DNA of 64,000 nt, from positions 1,488,001 to 1,552,000 of the forward strand of contig JAJHTX010000002.1 of NCBI GenBank assembly GCA_032164295.1, in the 5' to 3' direction. This document shows, piece after piece, positions 1 to 10,183 of the stretch (position 1 is the stretch's first letter; each line of letters begins with the position of its first letter). Source of the DNA: Inonotus obliquus (lineage: Eukaryota > Basidiomycota > Agaricomycetes > Hymenochaetales > Hymenochaetaceae). Position numbers and translations under genes: made by a program. The notes under the pieces were generated by a model that was given only the letters and a program-made list of their open reading frames with translations, was not told the origin of the DNA and did no database searches.

Positions 1-494
1 GCTATAACCGAGCTTTTCATACATTCCGATGGCAACTGCGTTGTTACAGCGGACATAGAGGTCCACGAAGAAGCCGCGATAAATTTCGTCCGAGACGAGT
101 TCGAGGAGGTGCATGAGTTTGCGGCCGAGTGAGAGATGGCGATATTCGGGTGCAACGGTGAGTGCGGTGACGTGACCGTGCCATTCAGAGCCCTGGCCCT
201 CCGCTTTGCCGATTACTGCAGGCCGCAAAAGTGTAAGTTAAAGAGTATATCTGGGTGTATATGTGCGCATGCATACCGTAGCCCATGAGACGACTGTTAG
301 GTGCCTCTTGCACACAACAAAGGTCGGGCCAGCGAGTAAGGTAGGAAAGATAGAAACTGATGCCATAAGTTTCTGTCCATACATCGAGATTGCTTTAGAG
401 ACACCATCAACATCCCATCTTGTCTTCTAGCATAACACATACATGTTGTTGAATTTGAAGAGGTCTGACGCTTTGAATGCTCTGAGAGTGCTCA
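1..494 (-). CDS. NAA20: N-alpha-acetyltransferase 20 (NatB catalytic subunit), 3' end outside window
   Basis: Catalytic subunit of NatB, which acetylates N termini beginning Met-Asp, Met-Glu or Met-Asn on the ribosome. The start ATG is the complement of 492-494 and gives MSTLRAFKASDLFKFNN. A short intron (about 386-442) joins this to NINLDVWTETYGISFYLSYL and RWPDLCCVQEAPNSRLMGY. After a second intron (about 223-283) comes the GNAT core: GKAEGQG-EWHGHVTALTVAPEYR, then the acetyl-CoA loop R-H-L-S-L-G-R-K-L, and near the window edge FVDLYVRCNNAVAIGMYEKL. Order and spacing match Naa20 throughout, including the near-invariant EWHGHVTAL. The reading frame runs off position 1, so the C-terminal tail is missing. 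It is head-to-head with the gene starting at 1001. Identity is firm; exact splice sites were read by eye. Confidence 0.93.
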
Positions 495-1000
495 TGGTGA
501 GTAGAGTTTGAGTTTGAGAAAGGGTTGACTGTGATCGACAGGAACGATCTCGGCATGATTGGCATCATGTGACTGCGAGACAACAAGAAACCCTTCCGTT
601 TCCTTCAGCCTTCGGCTAACTATTTATTCTCTGTTTTCACTTTTCTTCTACAATTGCGACCGCGTAAAGTGGGCGGCGGGCTCCAACTGCCAGGCATTTT
701 CTCGTGTTACTTTGTGAGTGTTTATCTCACAATCGTATGCAACCGCGTTTGCCTAATGATAGAGGTTTCCAGGGCAGTGTCTGTGTCACCACTAGGCATT
801 GTTGTCCCTGGATCTTCTCGCGCTCGTCGCCTTACTTTTAACTACCCACAGTTTCAACGCTTTTCAGTTCTCTACCACCACCCTCATTGTCTGCAGCACG
901 GCGTTCCACCAGCCACTATCTCATAAGGAAGCTTGTGACGATTCGGGAAGAAGCGTAATCAATCGATCAGACAAGAGCCGTTCTTCTTTCACTGCTTACG
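495..1000. other. Divergent intergenic region between NAA20 and the 1001 gene
   Basis: About 500 bases separating two outward-facing genes. The sequence is pyrimidine-rich just before 1001, as expected of a fungal 5' leader. Short reading frames here (for example 654-926) have no family features and overlap the leader. No TATA box or clear operator was seen. Confidence 0.5.
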
Positions 1001-2161
1001 ATGGCAGCAGTTGCACCTGATGTGATCGCATCTCCTGTGTCGTCCACCTGCGAGGGCAGTAGCAGTGACGGTCACGGTCAATCAACGGAATCACCCATGG
1101 CTTTAGATTCTGCCTCGACTCCCTTCCCCGTCCTCCCTGCGGTTCAAGAAGAATCGGATAGAACTTCAACTGTACTTGACAGGCGACCAGCCCGTTCAGC
1201 ATCTTCAGGGGCGAGATTACGGGTTATATCCTCGAGTTCGAGTGGATCTTGTCCTCGAAGTATCCTCGTTTCAACGGATCCCGTTATCCACATCACCCCA
1301 GCAGCTGAGGCAAAATCACGAGAATCTTCTCCAGAGTCCTATCCTTCACCTTCAACTTCGTCTTCTGAGAGCGAGTCTCCGAGGCCTTCAACAAATGATA
1401 GCTCACGCACGACGCTGTCTTCGGGATTTGGATCCGATTCGGCCGCCTCGTCTACACGTACACGAGCAACAACCCTCTGTTCTACTTCCATTACCTTCGC
1501 TCCTCTTCCGGAAATTGGTCCCAGGAAGCGGCGGAGCTCCCGTCCTCTCGGAATTGCGGCCCGTGGTCAGATTCTCCGCCAGCGGCGCATGATGATGGCG
1601 CAGGACAAGCTTTCCTACTACGACGATTCGGTTGATACTTCCATACCTTTCAATAGACCTCCGGGGGGGAAGAGCAAAGAAATCAACGAGAAGGCTCGTC
1701 GGGATGACTTGGAAGATACAGAAATCGCGCTGGCAGCACTCGGGAAAATGCTTGGAGAGGCCACCAAAAATCTTTGGCAGCGAGTGGCACATTCGAAAGC
1801 CAAGGATTCTTCCGGAGCCGGAGTGAAGACATCGCCAAAGCGACCGAAGCCGTCGCGGGGCCTTACTTGGCCTGGTCGAAAACGTTCCAAGTCTTCTCCT
1901 GGGGGGTCTGGTCTCGACTCTGATGATTCCGATGACGAGATAGATGGGCCTTGGTCACGACGTAGGAACGAGGACCCAATGACCAAAACGATCATGGAGG
2001 GGTCCGACGATGGACTTGAGCAGTTCGTGCTACAATACGATACTTTGCCGTCCTGCGAAGAGGAGGAGGAGGAATTCGCAAATGCCCGTGCGGACGAGGA
2101 GATGCGTACCACGGTCGAAGTACATCTCGTTAAAACGTCTGACGGAGAGTCGGAAGACTAG
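1001..2161 (+). CDS. Hypothetical disordered Ser-rich, basic/acidic protein (386 aa)
   Basis: Intronless frame from ATG 1001 to TAG 2159-2161. I do not recognise a family. The N-terminal half (residues 1-170) is almost entirely Ser, Thr, Pro and Ala and reads as disordered. A basic patch with R-K-R-R-S-S and R-Q-R-R-M-M-M lies near residues 175-200. A possible short helical segment (DLEDTEIALAALGKMLGEATKNLWQRV split around residues 235-262) is the only ordered-looking part. The C-terminal third has a Lys/Arg-rich nuclear-localisation-like stretch (PKRPKPSRG, GRKRSKS), followed by acidic runs (DSDDSDDEID and EEEEEE). Such composition suits a nuclear regulatory or chromatin-associated protein, but that is inference only. 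Open reading over 1.16 kb without a stop supports it being a gene. Confidence 0.75.
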   Translation: MAAVAPDVIASPVSSTCEGSSSDGHGQSTESPMALDSASTPFPVLPAVQEESDRTSTVLDRRPARSASSGARLRVISSSSSGSCPRSILVSTDPVIHITPAAEAKSRESSPESYPSPSTSSSESESPRPSTNDSSRTTLSSGFGSDSAASSTRTRATTLCSTSITFAPLPEIGPRKRRSSRPLGIAARGQILRQRRMMMAQDKLSYYDDSVDTSIPFNRPPGGKSKEINEKARRDDLEDTEIALAALGKMLGEATKNLWQRVAHSKAKDSSGAGVKTSPKRPKPSRGLTWPGRKRSKSSPGGSGLDSDDSDDEIDGPWSRRRNEDPMTKTIMEGSDDGLEQFVLQYDTLPSCEEEEEEFANARADEEMRTTVEVHLVKTSDGESED

Positions 2162-3333
2162 TTGATCACTCGAGCCAGTTGCGAGCGCTGTTGTCATTTT
2201 GATTTACTTTCATGCTTCGCTCATTCGTTATTTTTATATTCTTTTCACATTTTACTTCTCAAAGTCTGCTGGCTCTCCATAGCCAAGCGTCCTGTTGAAT
2301 TCCATATCCTCTCTGGGACATGAGTATTATCACGTTTATAGCAACGGTTTTTTAGTAGCTATCAAATCCTCTCATCTCTTACTGCGCCCTCCATTCCTTT
2401 GTTTCCTTTCCACTGTTATTCTTGGTTTGTCCTTGGCCTGTCAAGTGCCTTTCGTTTTTTGGTTAATTTCTTCTGGTGGATCTCAGTTGATTAGTGGTAC
2501 ACTAGGTACAATAAGCTCACATTAACTCGGGAGTTACCTATCTCTTACAGTAACTAAAGTCTCAATGTCCAAGTATTGGACTCGATGCATATTGAACTAT
2601 TACGTTTATTAATCCACTGAGTACGGAGACGTTGCTGAGTCTTTTATGAGAGATGCCATCAGCCATCGATAAGTGTACCCAGCGCCTGCCAAGGGTGCAG
2701 CATTGCCTCACTTCAGTTGCTCTCTGCATTAGCCTCAGTTGTGTAAATGCAAAGGCACCTGGGAGATTTCAACCCGTGATGACATGGTAAAATACCGCGA
2801 GGCCTGAATAATTCCCTAGCCGGCGAATGAGAGCCGCGGGTAACCATCTTCAATGGACAAAGGTCACAAGAAGTAAACCTCTGGGCAAGGACCCTCAGGA
2901 ATTGTACTTGGAGCTTCTCTAGGTTTTTCGTTCGTTGCTCAAGTTCGTCAAAAAATAAAATTATGTTTCTTTTCTTTTTGAGACGCAGATCATCTTAATT
3001 GAGGTTGTTTGGAGGATGATCCTGGAATGGAAGGGCGGTGCTTTGTAATGAAGACTGTGATCGGCACGATGCCAAATGCGGCTAAACTTGTTTTGTACGA
3101 TTCGGGTAAGTCATAGCCACATACCTCGAGAGACCATCCATCCATCCTGCTTTCTTCCCCCTCTTTCCCATCTCCTTCGTTCTTTGTCATTCCTCCCTCC
3201 CGCAGCGTATCTTAAGGCCCGCTCTTATTCCACCCGTGGCTGCGGCGCCTATTCTGTCTACGAGACGAGATATACTACAGTAGTATTGATTCTTAGTTGA
3301 CTCTCCCTTAACCCCGTGTCTGCCCGTTTGCAG
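2162..3333. other. Intergenic and possible 5' exon region of the downstream membrane protein
   Basis: No convincing gene from 2162 to about 3040. Between 3048 and 3333 there are stretches that could be the 5' exons of the next gene. ATG 3048 is followed by a GTAAGT donor near 3106. A segment at about 3206-3296, framed by a CGCAG acceptor, encodes RSYSTRGCGAYSVYETRY. The last junction needed to keep frame would use an unusually short 38-nt intron, so this part of the model is unresolved. Confidence 0.4.
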
Positions 3334-3344
3334 TCTTGCGACCA

Positions 3345-5295
3345 ATGTCCTGCATCTCGACGCCCACTGCGACCCAATTCTCGACTGAGGTAGTTAGCTC
3401 GGTCTCGACGTCTTTCTCGGAGCTGGTCACGACTCTCCCAGATACGACGAGCACTGCCCTCATCACCTCCTGTTTGTCTTCGGCGGATGTGACCGTCTCT
3501 GGGAGTTCTGGCATCGGTATTGGGACTTGTATTTCATCTACTGTGATCACTTCGACTACGGTCATCGATGGTGCGTATGTGACCTGGTATTGAACGGAAG
3601 CGGTTTTCTTGATATTCTTTCCTTGGGTTTAGGCGGCGTAAGCACGACTTCTGTTCCTGTGGAGATTACAGACGAATTCACGACATCTATCCCAACCCGC
3701 ACATTATTCGCACCGTGCTCTGAAGATCCTTCCGATCCACCCCCAACGATTACAACACCTACTGAGACGACGGAGTTTTCTGACACTTCCACGACTGTGA
3801 TTTTTACTCCTACCACTACGTTCACTTCCGCTTCAGAAAGTACTCTGGAAGATGGGCAAATCACACAAGTCTTTACAACTGTAACGAGCGTATTACCTCC
3901 AACGAGCTCTGTCGTCAGCACTTCAGTGCCAATCGCGACAACACAAGCCAATGATAATGATGGTCCCTCGTCAACCACTTTGGGAGCGATCATTGGAGGT
4001 ACTCTCGGAGGAATTGCGTTACTTCTTGCTGCTGTAGGTGCTATATGGTTCATCCGGTACGTCCATTTTCTCTTCAATTTCAGGTCTTTGAAACATGCTA
4101 ATTATGTTTCTGGATGCTTTGAAGCCGACGGCGGGCGAACTGGGATGATATCTTCGAGAAAGATTACGAGGAATATTCCGGGGGCAAACCCCTTGCTCCT
4201 TCGCGCGGACGAATGCTCGACTTGGAGGACGAGCCTTTCGTCCCTCCTGCAAATGCCAATACAGAGCCCAAGCCTTACGTATATGGACTCGTCGGCTCAG
4301 TGACCGCTCATCCGCAATCACTTGATGCTGGTCTTGCTCCTGTTGGAGATGCAAGTGGACAATCGGTTTCGAGTCACGCTCGCAGTTCGAGTACAACACC
4401 CTTGATGAACCACGCTCCGGTATCGCGACCAGATAGTTTCTTGGGTAGTGTCCACGGAAGCGGTTTATCACCCACTCCGTCGTTTACGCCATCCACAGGT
4501 GGTGCAGGGGGCGGAATCGGTCCAGCAGCACATGGAGTACCCGGCGCAGGGAACATCGGTCTGGGACCGCAGGTACTGTCTGGTGCAGAAGGCATTGGCT
4601 CAGGACCACATGGAGCTTCTGGTACGGGAGGCATCAGCCAGGGGCCATATGGAATACCTGGTGCAGAAATTACCGGTTCCGCGCCGCATGGAACGCCTGG
4701 TACAGGAAGCCTTGGCCAAGGACCATTTGGGATGCCTGGTGCGGAGAACATCAGCCAGGGAGCACACCCGTCTGGCGGAGGCGGCTCCAGCCTGGGTCCG
4801 TTAGGAGTACAAATACCTGTAGGCGCGATGTTCTCTGGTTCGCGTCCAGAGAGTCCATCGAGCGTTATGAGATCACGAGGGCCATTATTCATCGCAAATC
4901 AACTTGGCCCGATTTCACCCCCCGCCTCACCTCGACCTAGTTCACCAGGCGCTCCGGCTACCGCCCCACCTCCGAACAAAAGAACCAGCACTGGTTTGAG
5001 CAACGTCTCAGTTCCTTCGTTAACTAATATGCCCGCTACCACATCTGCTACAGGACCACCTGCCGCAGCATTTGCGTATTTAGCCGAGAAGCAGAGACTA
5101 GCACGGACTGAAACGGTTTCTTCGGCTTCTGTTTATTCGCAGCCTTCTCAGCCTTCTCGGGCGCCGACGCCTCCTCCGGCAAAAGCTTTAAATATACAGC
5201 CTCAACGAACGAGTAGTGCGAATGTGGTTGTTCATACGGATGCGGGACGTTTTGCGAGGGAACCTTCTGATCAACCTCCCGCTTATCAGAAATGA
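3345..5295 (+). CDS. Single-pass Ser/Thr-rich membrane protein with Gly/Pro-repeat cytoplasmic tail (5' end unresolved)
   Basis: Three exons are clear: about 3334-3570, 3633-4056 and 4125-5295, joined by a 62-nt GTGCGT...TTTAG intron and a 68-nt GTACGT...GAAG intron. The ectodomain is dominated by Ser, Thr and Val with few Cys, typical of O-glycosylated fungal surface proteins. One membrane helix (about 3985-4055, GAIIGGTLGGIALLLAAVGAIW in parts) carries small-residue GxxxG motifs and is followed by a basic stop-transfer RRRRAN. The cytoplasmic side begins with an acidic/aromatic segment (WDDIFEKDYEEY), then Pro/Ser-rich disorder and six 13-residue repeats. The architecture recalls the wall-sensor-like membrane proteins common in Agaricomycetes, but I do not recognise a named family. 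ATG 3345 is only the first Met in the supported frame. No signal peptide is encoded there, so one or more 5' exons are probably missing. Confidence 0.7.
4525..4758 (+). repeat. 39-bp tandem coding repeat, six units (13-aa Gly/Pro-rich)
   Basis: Six consecutive 39-base units inside the cytoplasmic tail. Examples are GPHGASGTGGISQ (4603-4641), GPYGIPGAEITGS (4642-4680), APHGTPGTGSLGQ (4681-4719) and GPFGMPGAENISQ (4720-4758). Units alternate A and B types (G-T-G versus G-A-E in the middle), which suggests duplication of a 78-bp dimer. All units stay in frame. Confidence 0.9.
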
Positions 5296-6592
5296 GTTTG
5301 ACGTGATGTTTTGGGATGTGCGTAGCTTTTTTTTGTACCTTTTGGGTTTTTCGTAGTTACGATGTATTGGATATCTCGATTATTAGGAAACGTTTCATAT
5401 CAACTTGGCTAGCTAGTGACGACACGGACAATTTTCCCACTCATGACCCCTTTTTACCTATCCATCCGACCATCCATGATGCGTCTCTAATGTCTGAGTC
5501 GTTTGTTTGAGCCTCACAAATGGACCTTCAAATCGTTACAAAATCGGACACGTTCTCATTCGCCATTCGATGCTCCTCCTCCCACTCCCTATTCCTTCTT
5601 TCGAAATTGCAATGTATTATACCAGCGCAACATCATATCCTCTTCACATTCTCCGGACTCGAACTTTCTTTTCCTTTTTCTTGTTACTCCCTTTCGGTTG
5701 AATGAGTTGGACATATCCCCCCTCTGCATCTCTCTATATCTCCAAGGTGCTGCCGCTCGTTAGAGATCACTATTAGTACTTGTTATTACTACTCTCCTTT
5801 CCCACTTCCTTTCTTCTTCTCTTCCTCTACACCCAATTATCCGTTTCCGTTTCATTCTTTCGATCCTCGCGCGTCCGCCATCGAGAAACCTCACCCATCC
5901 ATGCTTATCATATTTCACCGTGCTTGTTCCTTATTTCAGTTTCGTGGTCGAGGGTACATAGTTCGTTCAAACTTCAAACTTCAAACTCGAATAATAATAT
6001 TCGTCATAGTTATAGTTTAGTAAGTAGTTGGCTCTTTTTAGTTTTAAGCTCTATTTCTTTCTGCGTTCCGAATAATCTGGGTTGGTTGAGTAAGGTAGTT
6101 GGGCTAGGCTGAGTAGTTGGTGTTCATTCCCTTTTCCTCCATCTCTTTTAATTCAGATGAAAATACCACTGTTTACATCGGAATGCTGTGGGATGAGTCT
6201 CTGTTCTATAAAGTTTGATGGATATTGGTAGGATGTGAGGCAGTGTACGATACATACAAGAGCAGACATCCGATCTCTATGAATCTCCTCAAGCAATAAT
6301 CGATGTGAGGGTTGAGGGTGCAACCTCAGCGAATAGTTCATTCAGACAAGGCCATTGCATACACTTCTTCTTGTGAAGCTGTTGACTAAATATGAGCGAT
6401 TAACATTATTGAGTATATGTTTCCAGCAGAGTGTGCTTGTGCCGTATTCTCGCTATTTACTAGTAGTGCTACACTGATTTAATATAAGAAAGACCGAGCT
6501 GTGGATGAACGCTATGATGTATGAAAAGAATAATTGATGATAGAAGAAAAGGGAAACGAAGGAAGTTTTGACGATGGTACGTTCTCATATAT
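5296..6592. other. Long tail-to-tail intergenic region, pyrimidine-rich on the + strand
   Basis: About 1.3 kb between two convergent genes. From 5500 to 6100 the + strand is strongly C/T-rich, which keeps several small frames open without family features. A 7-base unit TTCAAAC is repeated three times at 5966-5986. Nothing here supports a gene. Confidence 0.5.
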
Positions 6593-7933
6593 CTAGTCCG
6601 ACAGGTCCATATCAACGTCCGAAGTATCTTCGATGACCTCCTCGTCTCTCGGAGAGATAGGCAAACCAGTTCCTATGCCATATCCGTTCTGGGCTGGGAC
6701 CTGAGGCAGAGCACAAGTATCCCCTGTGTCAAACACAGGCCCTAGATTCGCCCGTACCTGTGCCTCGGCTTGAGCCCTTCGAGCGAGTAGCCTCTCATAC
6801 CTCTTCCCCCATTCCATAGGTCCAAAAGCGCTGAACGCGTCCGGGTGACGCCAGGGATGCTCAATGACCAAGTTAGTGTTCGAGTTCGAGGCAGGTTTAG
6901 ATTCGAATACCACGCGATTTTCCTTCCTTGGTGAATTGCTGTGAAAGATACGAGTAATCGTGGTGCTTGGGGAGTCATCGTTGAGAGGAGGAAGTAGACT
7001 TCCGGTGTAGATGGGAAGGAGCTCTGAAGAGAAGAGTGATGTCTGATATGTTGCCCACCGGCGAACGGTAGGCTCGTGAGCCTCTCGAGAGTCAGATCCA
7101 ACAAGTGGACTGGACGAACACCCGTTCGGTGCTGTCTCTGGGGGATCCGGAATGATCCTAGCAGGTCCGGCTACTGGCCCCTGACTGATAGAGTCAGGCT
7201 TTTGAAGATTCAAAATCTCCTTTTCATCACCTTCACCAAATATCATGAATTCCAAATCGTCTTCCTCGTCATCGTCGTTGCCATAAACATCAGCAACATC
7301 TCCAGCTCTATCCTCCACATTACCAGAAACTATCCTCCTGAACATAGCTTCCTGCGGATCCTCCTCAGCAGCCCATCCAGGAGGGTAACCCCATTCAAGC
7401 ATATTATACAACCACGGAACGTTCTCTCCTACGTCACCATCCCTGAGTTCCAATGCCTCTCTCAGTGCTTCACCGCAAATTTGACCTGGAGAGAATTCTT
7501 GGACCCATTGGAGACGCTGGAGTTTCCATTCTTCTACCTCGTGGACTCGGGAGAGCTCTGTTTCATTTCTGGATCCAAAAAGTAAGGATTCGGATGATAG
7601 TTCTCGATGAAATTGGAAGAGAGCGCGTGAGAGGTCTATGAGTGCGCGGTTGAGTGGCTCAGGGCAAATTCGGATGGTATGTTCAGGAGAGCCACAGTTG
7701 AAGCAGTGTCTATTAATTAGAATACTTGATGAGCTCTGAAATTCTAGCTCTCGGATAGGAATTCGAGGGACGTACGATGTTAGGATGAAGGATCCATCTT
7801 GATGCTCGGACACTTCAGCCCCAAGGCTTACTTCGGAGCCACCAACACGGTCGAATGCATGTTCCCTCAATCTCAACTCATCCCTCCAAAACACCTCTTC
7901 AAAACTCATTCCACGCATATCAGGCCAGAACAT
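6593..7933 (-). CDS. CCHC zinc-knuckle / PSP-domain protein (ZCCHC8-like)
   Basis: Contains a zinc knuckle C-F-N-C-G-S-P-E-H-T-I-R-I-C (CX2CX4HX4C), then a PSP-type block ending in PWLYNMLEWGYPPGW (about 7370-7425, complement). This pair marks the ZCCHC8 family, the scaffold of nuclear exosome-targeting (NEXT-type) RNA surveillance; assigning that role here is inference from the family. The rest is acidic and disordered, ending DTSDVDMDLSD. The start chosen is MFWPDMRGMSF at 7933, because the longer open frame overlaps the glutaredoxin-like gene in another frame. A 66-nt intron with a GTACGT donor and TTAATAG acceptor (7710-7775) probably interrupts the gene just before the knuckle. It is a multiple of three and has no stop, so unspliced RNA also reads through. 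The upstream gene on the same strand ends only 53 bp away. Confidence 0.8.
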   Translation of the reverse strand: MFWPDMRGMSFEEVFWRDELRLREHAFDRVGGSEVSLGAEVSEHQDGSFILTSYVPRIPIRELEFQSSSSILINRHCFNCGSPEHTIRICPEPLNRALIDLSRALFQFHRELSSESLLFGSRNETELSRVHEVEEWKLQRLQWVQEFSPGQICGEALREALELRDGDVGENVPWLYNMLEWGYPPGWAAEEDPQEAMFRRIVSGNVEDRAGDVADVYGNDDDEEDDLEFMIFGEGDEKEILNLQKPDSISQGPVAGPARIIPDPPETAPNGCSSSPLVGSDSREAHEPTVRRWATYQTSLFSSELLPIYTGSLLPPLNDDSPSTTITRIFHSNSPRKENRVVFESKPASNSNTNLVIEHPWRHPDAFSAFGPMEWGKRYERLLARRAQAEAQVRANLGPVFDTGDTCALPQVPAQNGYGIGTGLPISPRDEEVIEDTSDVDMDLSD

Positions 7934-7986
7934 CCACCCATTAGGACCGGATCCTGGCCCCTGATGTCCATGCAATTTCTGGTCTC

Positions 7987-8289
7987 CTACGTCTCGTTGC
8001 GTTCCTTTGCATCTTTCTCCTTCTCCCATCTCTCCAGAGCCTTCAAAACCTCCCCTTCCCCCCATCTTCCCTTCACAACTTCCTTCCCTTCCAAATGCAA
8101 CACCGGAATCCAATAAACATACTTCCGCCTCCAGCGTTCCTGTCCCTCTTCCTGTATATTAACCACCTTCAAATCAAATGGGCGTGTCTTTCTGACTTGG
8201 GCTAGCGCGGCTTTTGCGGTGTCGCAGAGTGAACAGGTTGGTCCTGTGAAGAGAGTAAAAGTAGGAAGTTTAGGTAGTTTAGCTGGCAT
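7987..8289 (-). CDS. Glutaredoxin-like (DUF836) thiol protein, 100 aa
   Basis: Intronless 100-residue protein with one thioredoxin-fold domain. The N terminus runs LPTFTLFTGPTCSLCDTAK: a beta strand leading into the CSLC redox motif. Further on, KVVNIQEEGQERWRRKYVYW contains the strand-helix element, followed by the cis-Pro turn WIPVLHLEGKEV and a C-terminal helix. Length and motif order match the short glutaredoxin-like DUF836 proteins (yeast YDR286C / human C5orf63 group), whose physiological role is poorly known. No targeting peptide is evident. It lies directly upstream of, and on the same strand as, the PSP-domain gene, with only about 53 bp between, so read-through transcripts are possible. 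Confidence 0.88.
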   Translation of the reverse strand: MPAKLPKLPTFTLFTGPTCSLCDTAKAALAQVRKTRPFDLKVVNIQEEGQERWRRKYVYWIPVLHLEGKEVVKGRWGEGEVLKALERWEKEKDAKERNET

Positions 8290-9041
8290 GCAACTACTTT
8301 TGCCACTTGTTGCTTTGGTGTTGGGAGTCAGACGAACAAGATTATGTAATAAAAGGACTCAAGTACTTAGCCTTTGCCACGCACGCCACTGGTCACTTTA
8401 TCAACCTCCGCCGGTAGTGGCCTTTAACTGGATGCTTTTCGAGCCAATCTCATTCTGTGATCTATTGCTGGCTCTTCATGAACGGTTGAGGTCTGAGCAT
8501 TTTTTCGCAACATTCGAATGTCAGAAGCTCTATGGAAGTTGCCTTTGACCACACAGCATTCATATCTGAGTCTGGGAATTCGATGGGCTGGTGGGGAGAC
8601 TCTGGACTGGAGGTTGCTGCTTTCGTTGATACACTCGCTTCGGAAGTTGGCTCGTTTCATGGCTTTGGATTCTCACTAATACCGACAACCACACAAGCAG
8701 TGATGCATTGCCCCATGATATTATAACTTTGGTTCTGACCTTCGCCTGACTCTGACTCCTTTTCATACGTTGCTGTTTATCGCAGACACTACAAGAAAAT
8801 CCTGTACTAGTCGCGTACGTCTGTGGCCCTAATCAGTTCCGTGGTTGCGGCCGACTGCTTGATGTACTCATTCATATTGTTGTATACTTTGACTCACCCG
8901 TGCCGTAAGCGACGAAGGCTACGAAGGCTACGAAGGGCATCTCACCCTGTATTTCTTTCCCTCTGTCTCTCTCCCCCTTCATTGTCCTTTCTCTTCCTGT
9001 CTTTTTACTGGTTCTTATTGCACTTGCGTTGCCGAGATTCC
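8290..9041. other. Divergent intergenic region
   Basis: About 750 bases between outward-facing genes. A short imperfect direct repeat of ACGAAGGCT occurs near 8919-8938. The last 100 bases before 9042 are C/T-rich, as in a fungal 5' leader. No gene is supported. Confidence 0.5.
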
Positions 9042-9786
9042 ATGGCACCTGCAAAGAAACCATCTGCTATTCGTATACGAAAGTCGACTGTGATCAGCTC
9101 TGCCACTACTCTGTTCAAATTACTCGAGAATGTATCTGACATTGCAAATTTCCCCCCATTGAATGGCGTTGCAAAGATTTTGCTGCAGATATTGGAGACG
9201 ATGAAGGTACGTAGACCTTACAATCCCGCCCAGTAGTATGGCAGGTGCTAACGTTGAGTTTGGTCACTGGTTTAAGGAGGTGAATGATAATGACGAGAAG
9301 CGTCTCGCATTGATGAAGGATGCCGTAGATTACCTTGTTTTACTCCGGGAGCACCTTGAAAGGAATGTCTTGTTCACAAGCCCAATCTTAACCGAAAAGC
9401 TGCGGGAGTTTGAACTGTCTGTTTTCCTAGTTTTCCGGATCGTAGCCATTGATCTCAGTCACCTATTATTCCTACAGAATTCTTCAGAAAATTCTGGAAG
9501 ACCTGAAATTAACCGGAACCCAATCCTATCTGAAGCGAGCTATTACCAAGAACAAGATCAGAAGCAACCTTGACGCTCACTCTGAAAACCTAAGAACAGC
9601 TATCGAAAAACTAAATGTATGTACATTTCCCTAATATGGGTAATTTTAAAACTACACTGAAGCCGCTGACTTTAGTTCGGCTTGAATCTCGGAACGAATG
9701 CTGTAACACAGACCATGTTTCACCGTCAGAACGAGCGGGACAATTTCTGCGGGTCTTTTTTTTTTGACCGCCGTCAGCCTGATTAG
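9042..9786 (+). CDS. Orphan MLKL/HeLo-like four-helix N-terminal domain protein, 184 aa
   Basis: Four exons: 9042-9206, 9277-9416, 9478-9616 and 9676-9786. All junctions are GT-AG and the total is a whole number of codons (184 aa). The N terminus, after a basic leader, reads FKLLENVSDIANFPPLNGVA then KILLQILETM. This is the hydrophobic first helix and FP-P linker typical of the four-helix domain at the N terminus of Agaricomycete NLR-like proteins and of MLKL (adaptor / MLKL_NTD type). Exons 2 and 3 give amphipathic helices (LMKDAVDYLVLLREHLE, EKLREFE, LIL-QKILEDLK, SENLRTAIEKLN). In the usual proteins this domain precedes an NB-ARC, kinase or repeat region. Here the frame stops soon after, with a tail rich in Gln, Arg and Asp. 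It is either a stand-alone domain protein or a truncated gene. The stop lies just after a run of ten T (9756-9765), a site prone to length change. Confidence 0.75.
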
Positions 9787-10183
9787 GCAAGAGCCTCAGC
9801 ACACGTTCACCCATCCCATAAACCGCGTATTGCTTGCCTGACTGGATTGTGTTCACAATATAAGGCGCATTAATGTATATAGTTTATCACTCTATGGAAT
9901 AGTCGCAAATAAAATTGAGATGAAAAATAGTTCTATTCAATTCTACGAACACACACTGGCAAGCATTGAATAGAATACAAAAATTGCTATCAGATTTCAA
10001 AGCGCGACAAAACAAGCAACAGTCTCGTACATTATATACCTATGTATAAGTGGAAAATATTAAACAATGCGTCAAGCTGATGACAGCAGGGTGAAAGCAA
10101 TTGCAGATGCAAGAGAACAGGACTGATACACGACCACGTACAAATGACAGGAGAGTGAAATTGAACTTAAAGAGCGAAGAGGG
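9787..10183. other. Tail-to-tail intergenic region
   Basis: About 400 AT-rich bases between convergent genes. I looked for continuation of the cell-death-type protein (NB-ARC P-loop, kinase or repeat motifs) and saw none. Confidence 0.5.

Noticed and set aside
1618..2112. Minus-strand frame of 164 codons
   Set aside because: Antisense to the Ser-rich protein at 1001-2161; composition (Ser-rich because of the opposite strand's codons) and lack of motif mark it as a shadow.
3562..4077. Minus-strand frame of 171 codons
   Set aside because: Antisense to the Thr/Val-rich ectodomain of the membrane protein; the + strand has matching introns and a membrane helix.
5503..6112. Several small Ser/Phe-rich frames on the + strand
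   Set aside because: They arise from a pyrimidine-rich intergenic tract; they overlap in all three frames and none has a family motif.
7933..8113. N-terminal extension of the PSP-domain gene to 8113
   Set aside because: The extension lies over the glutaredoxin-like gene in another frame and has Gly/Glu-rich shadow composition. The Met at 7933 starts the conserved-looking part.
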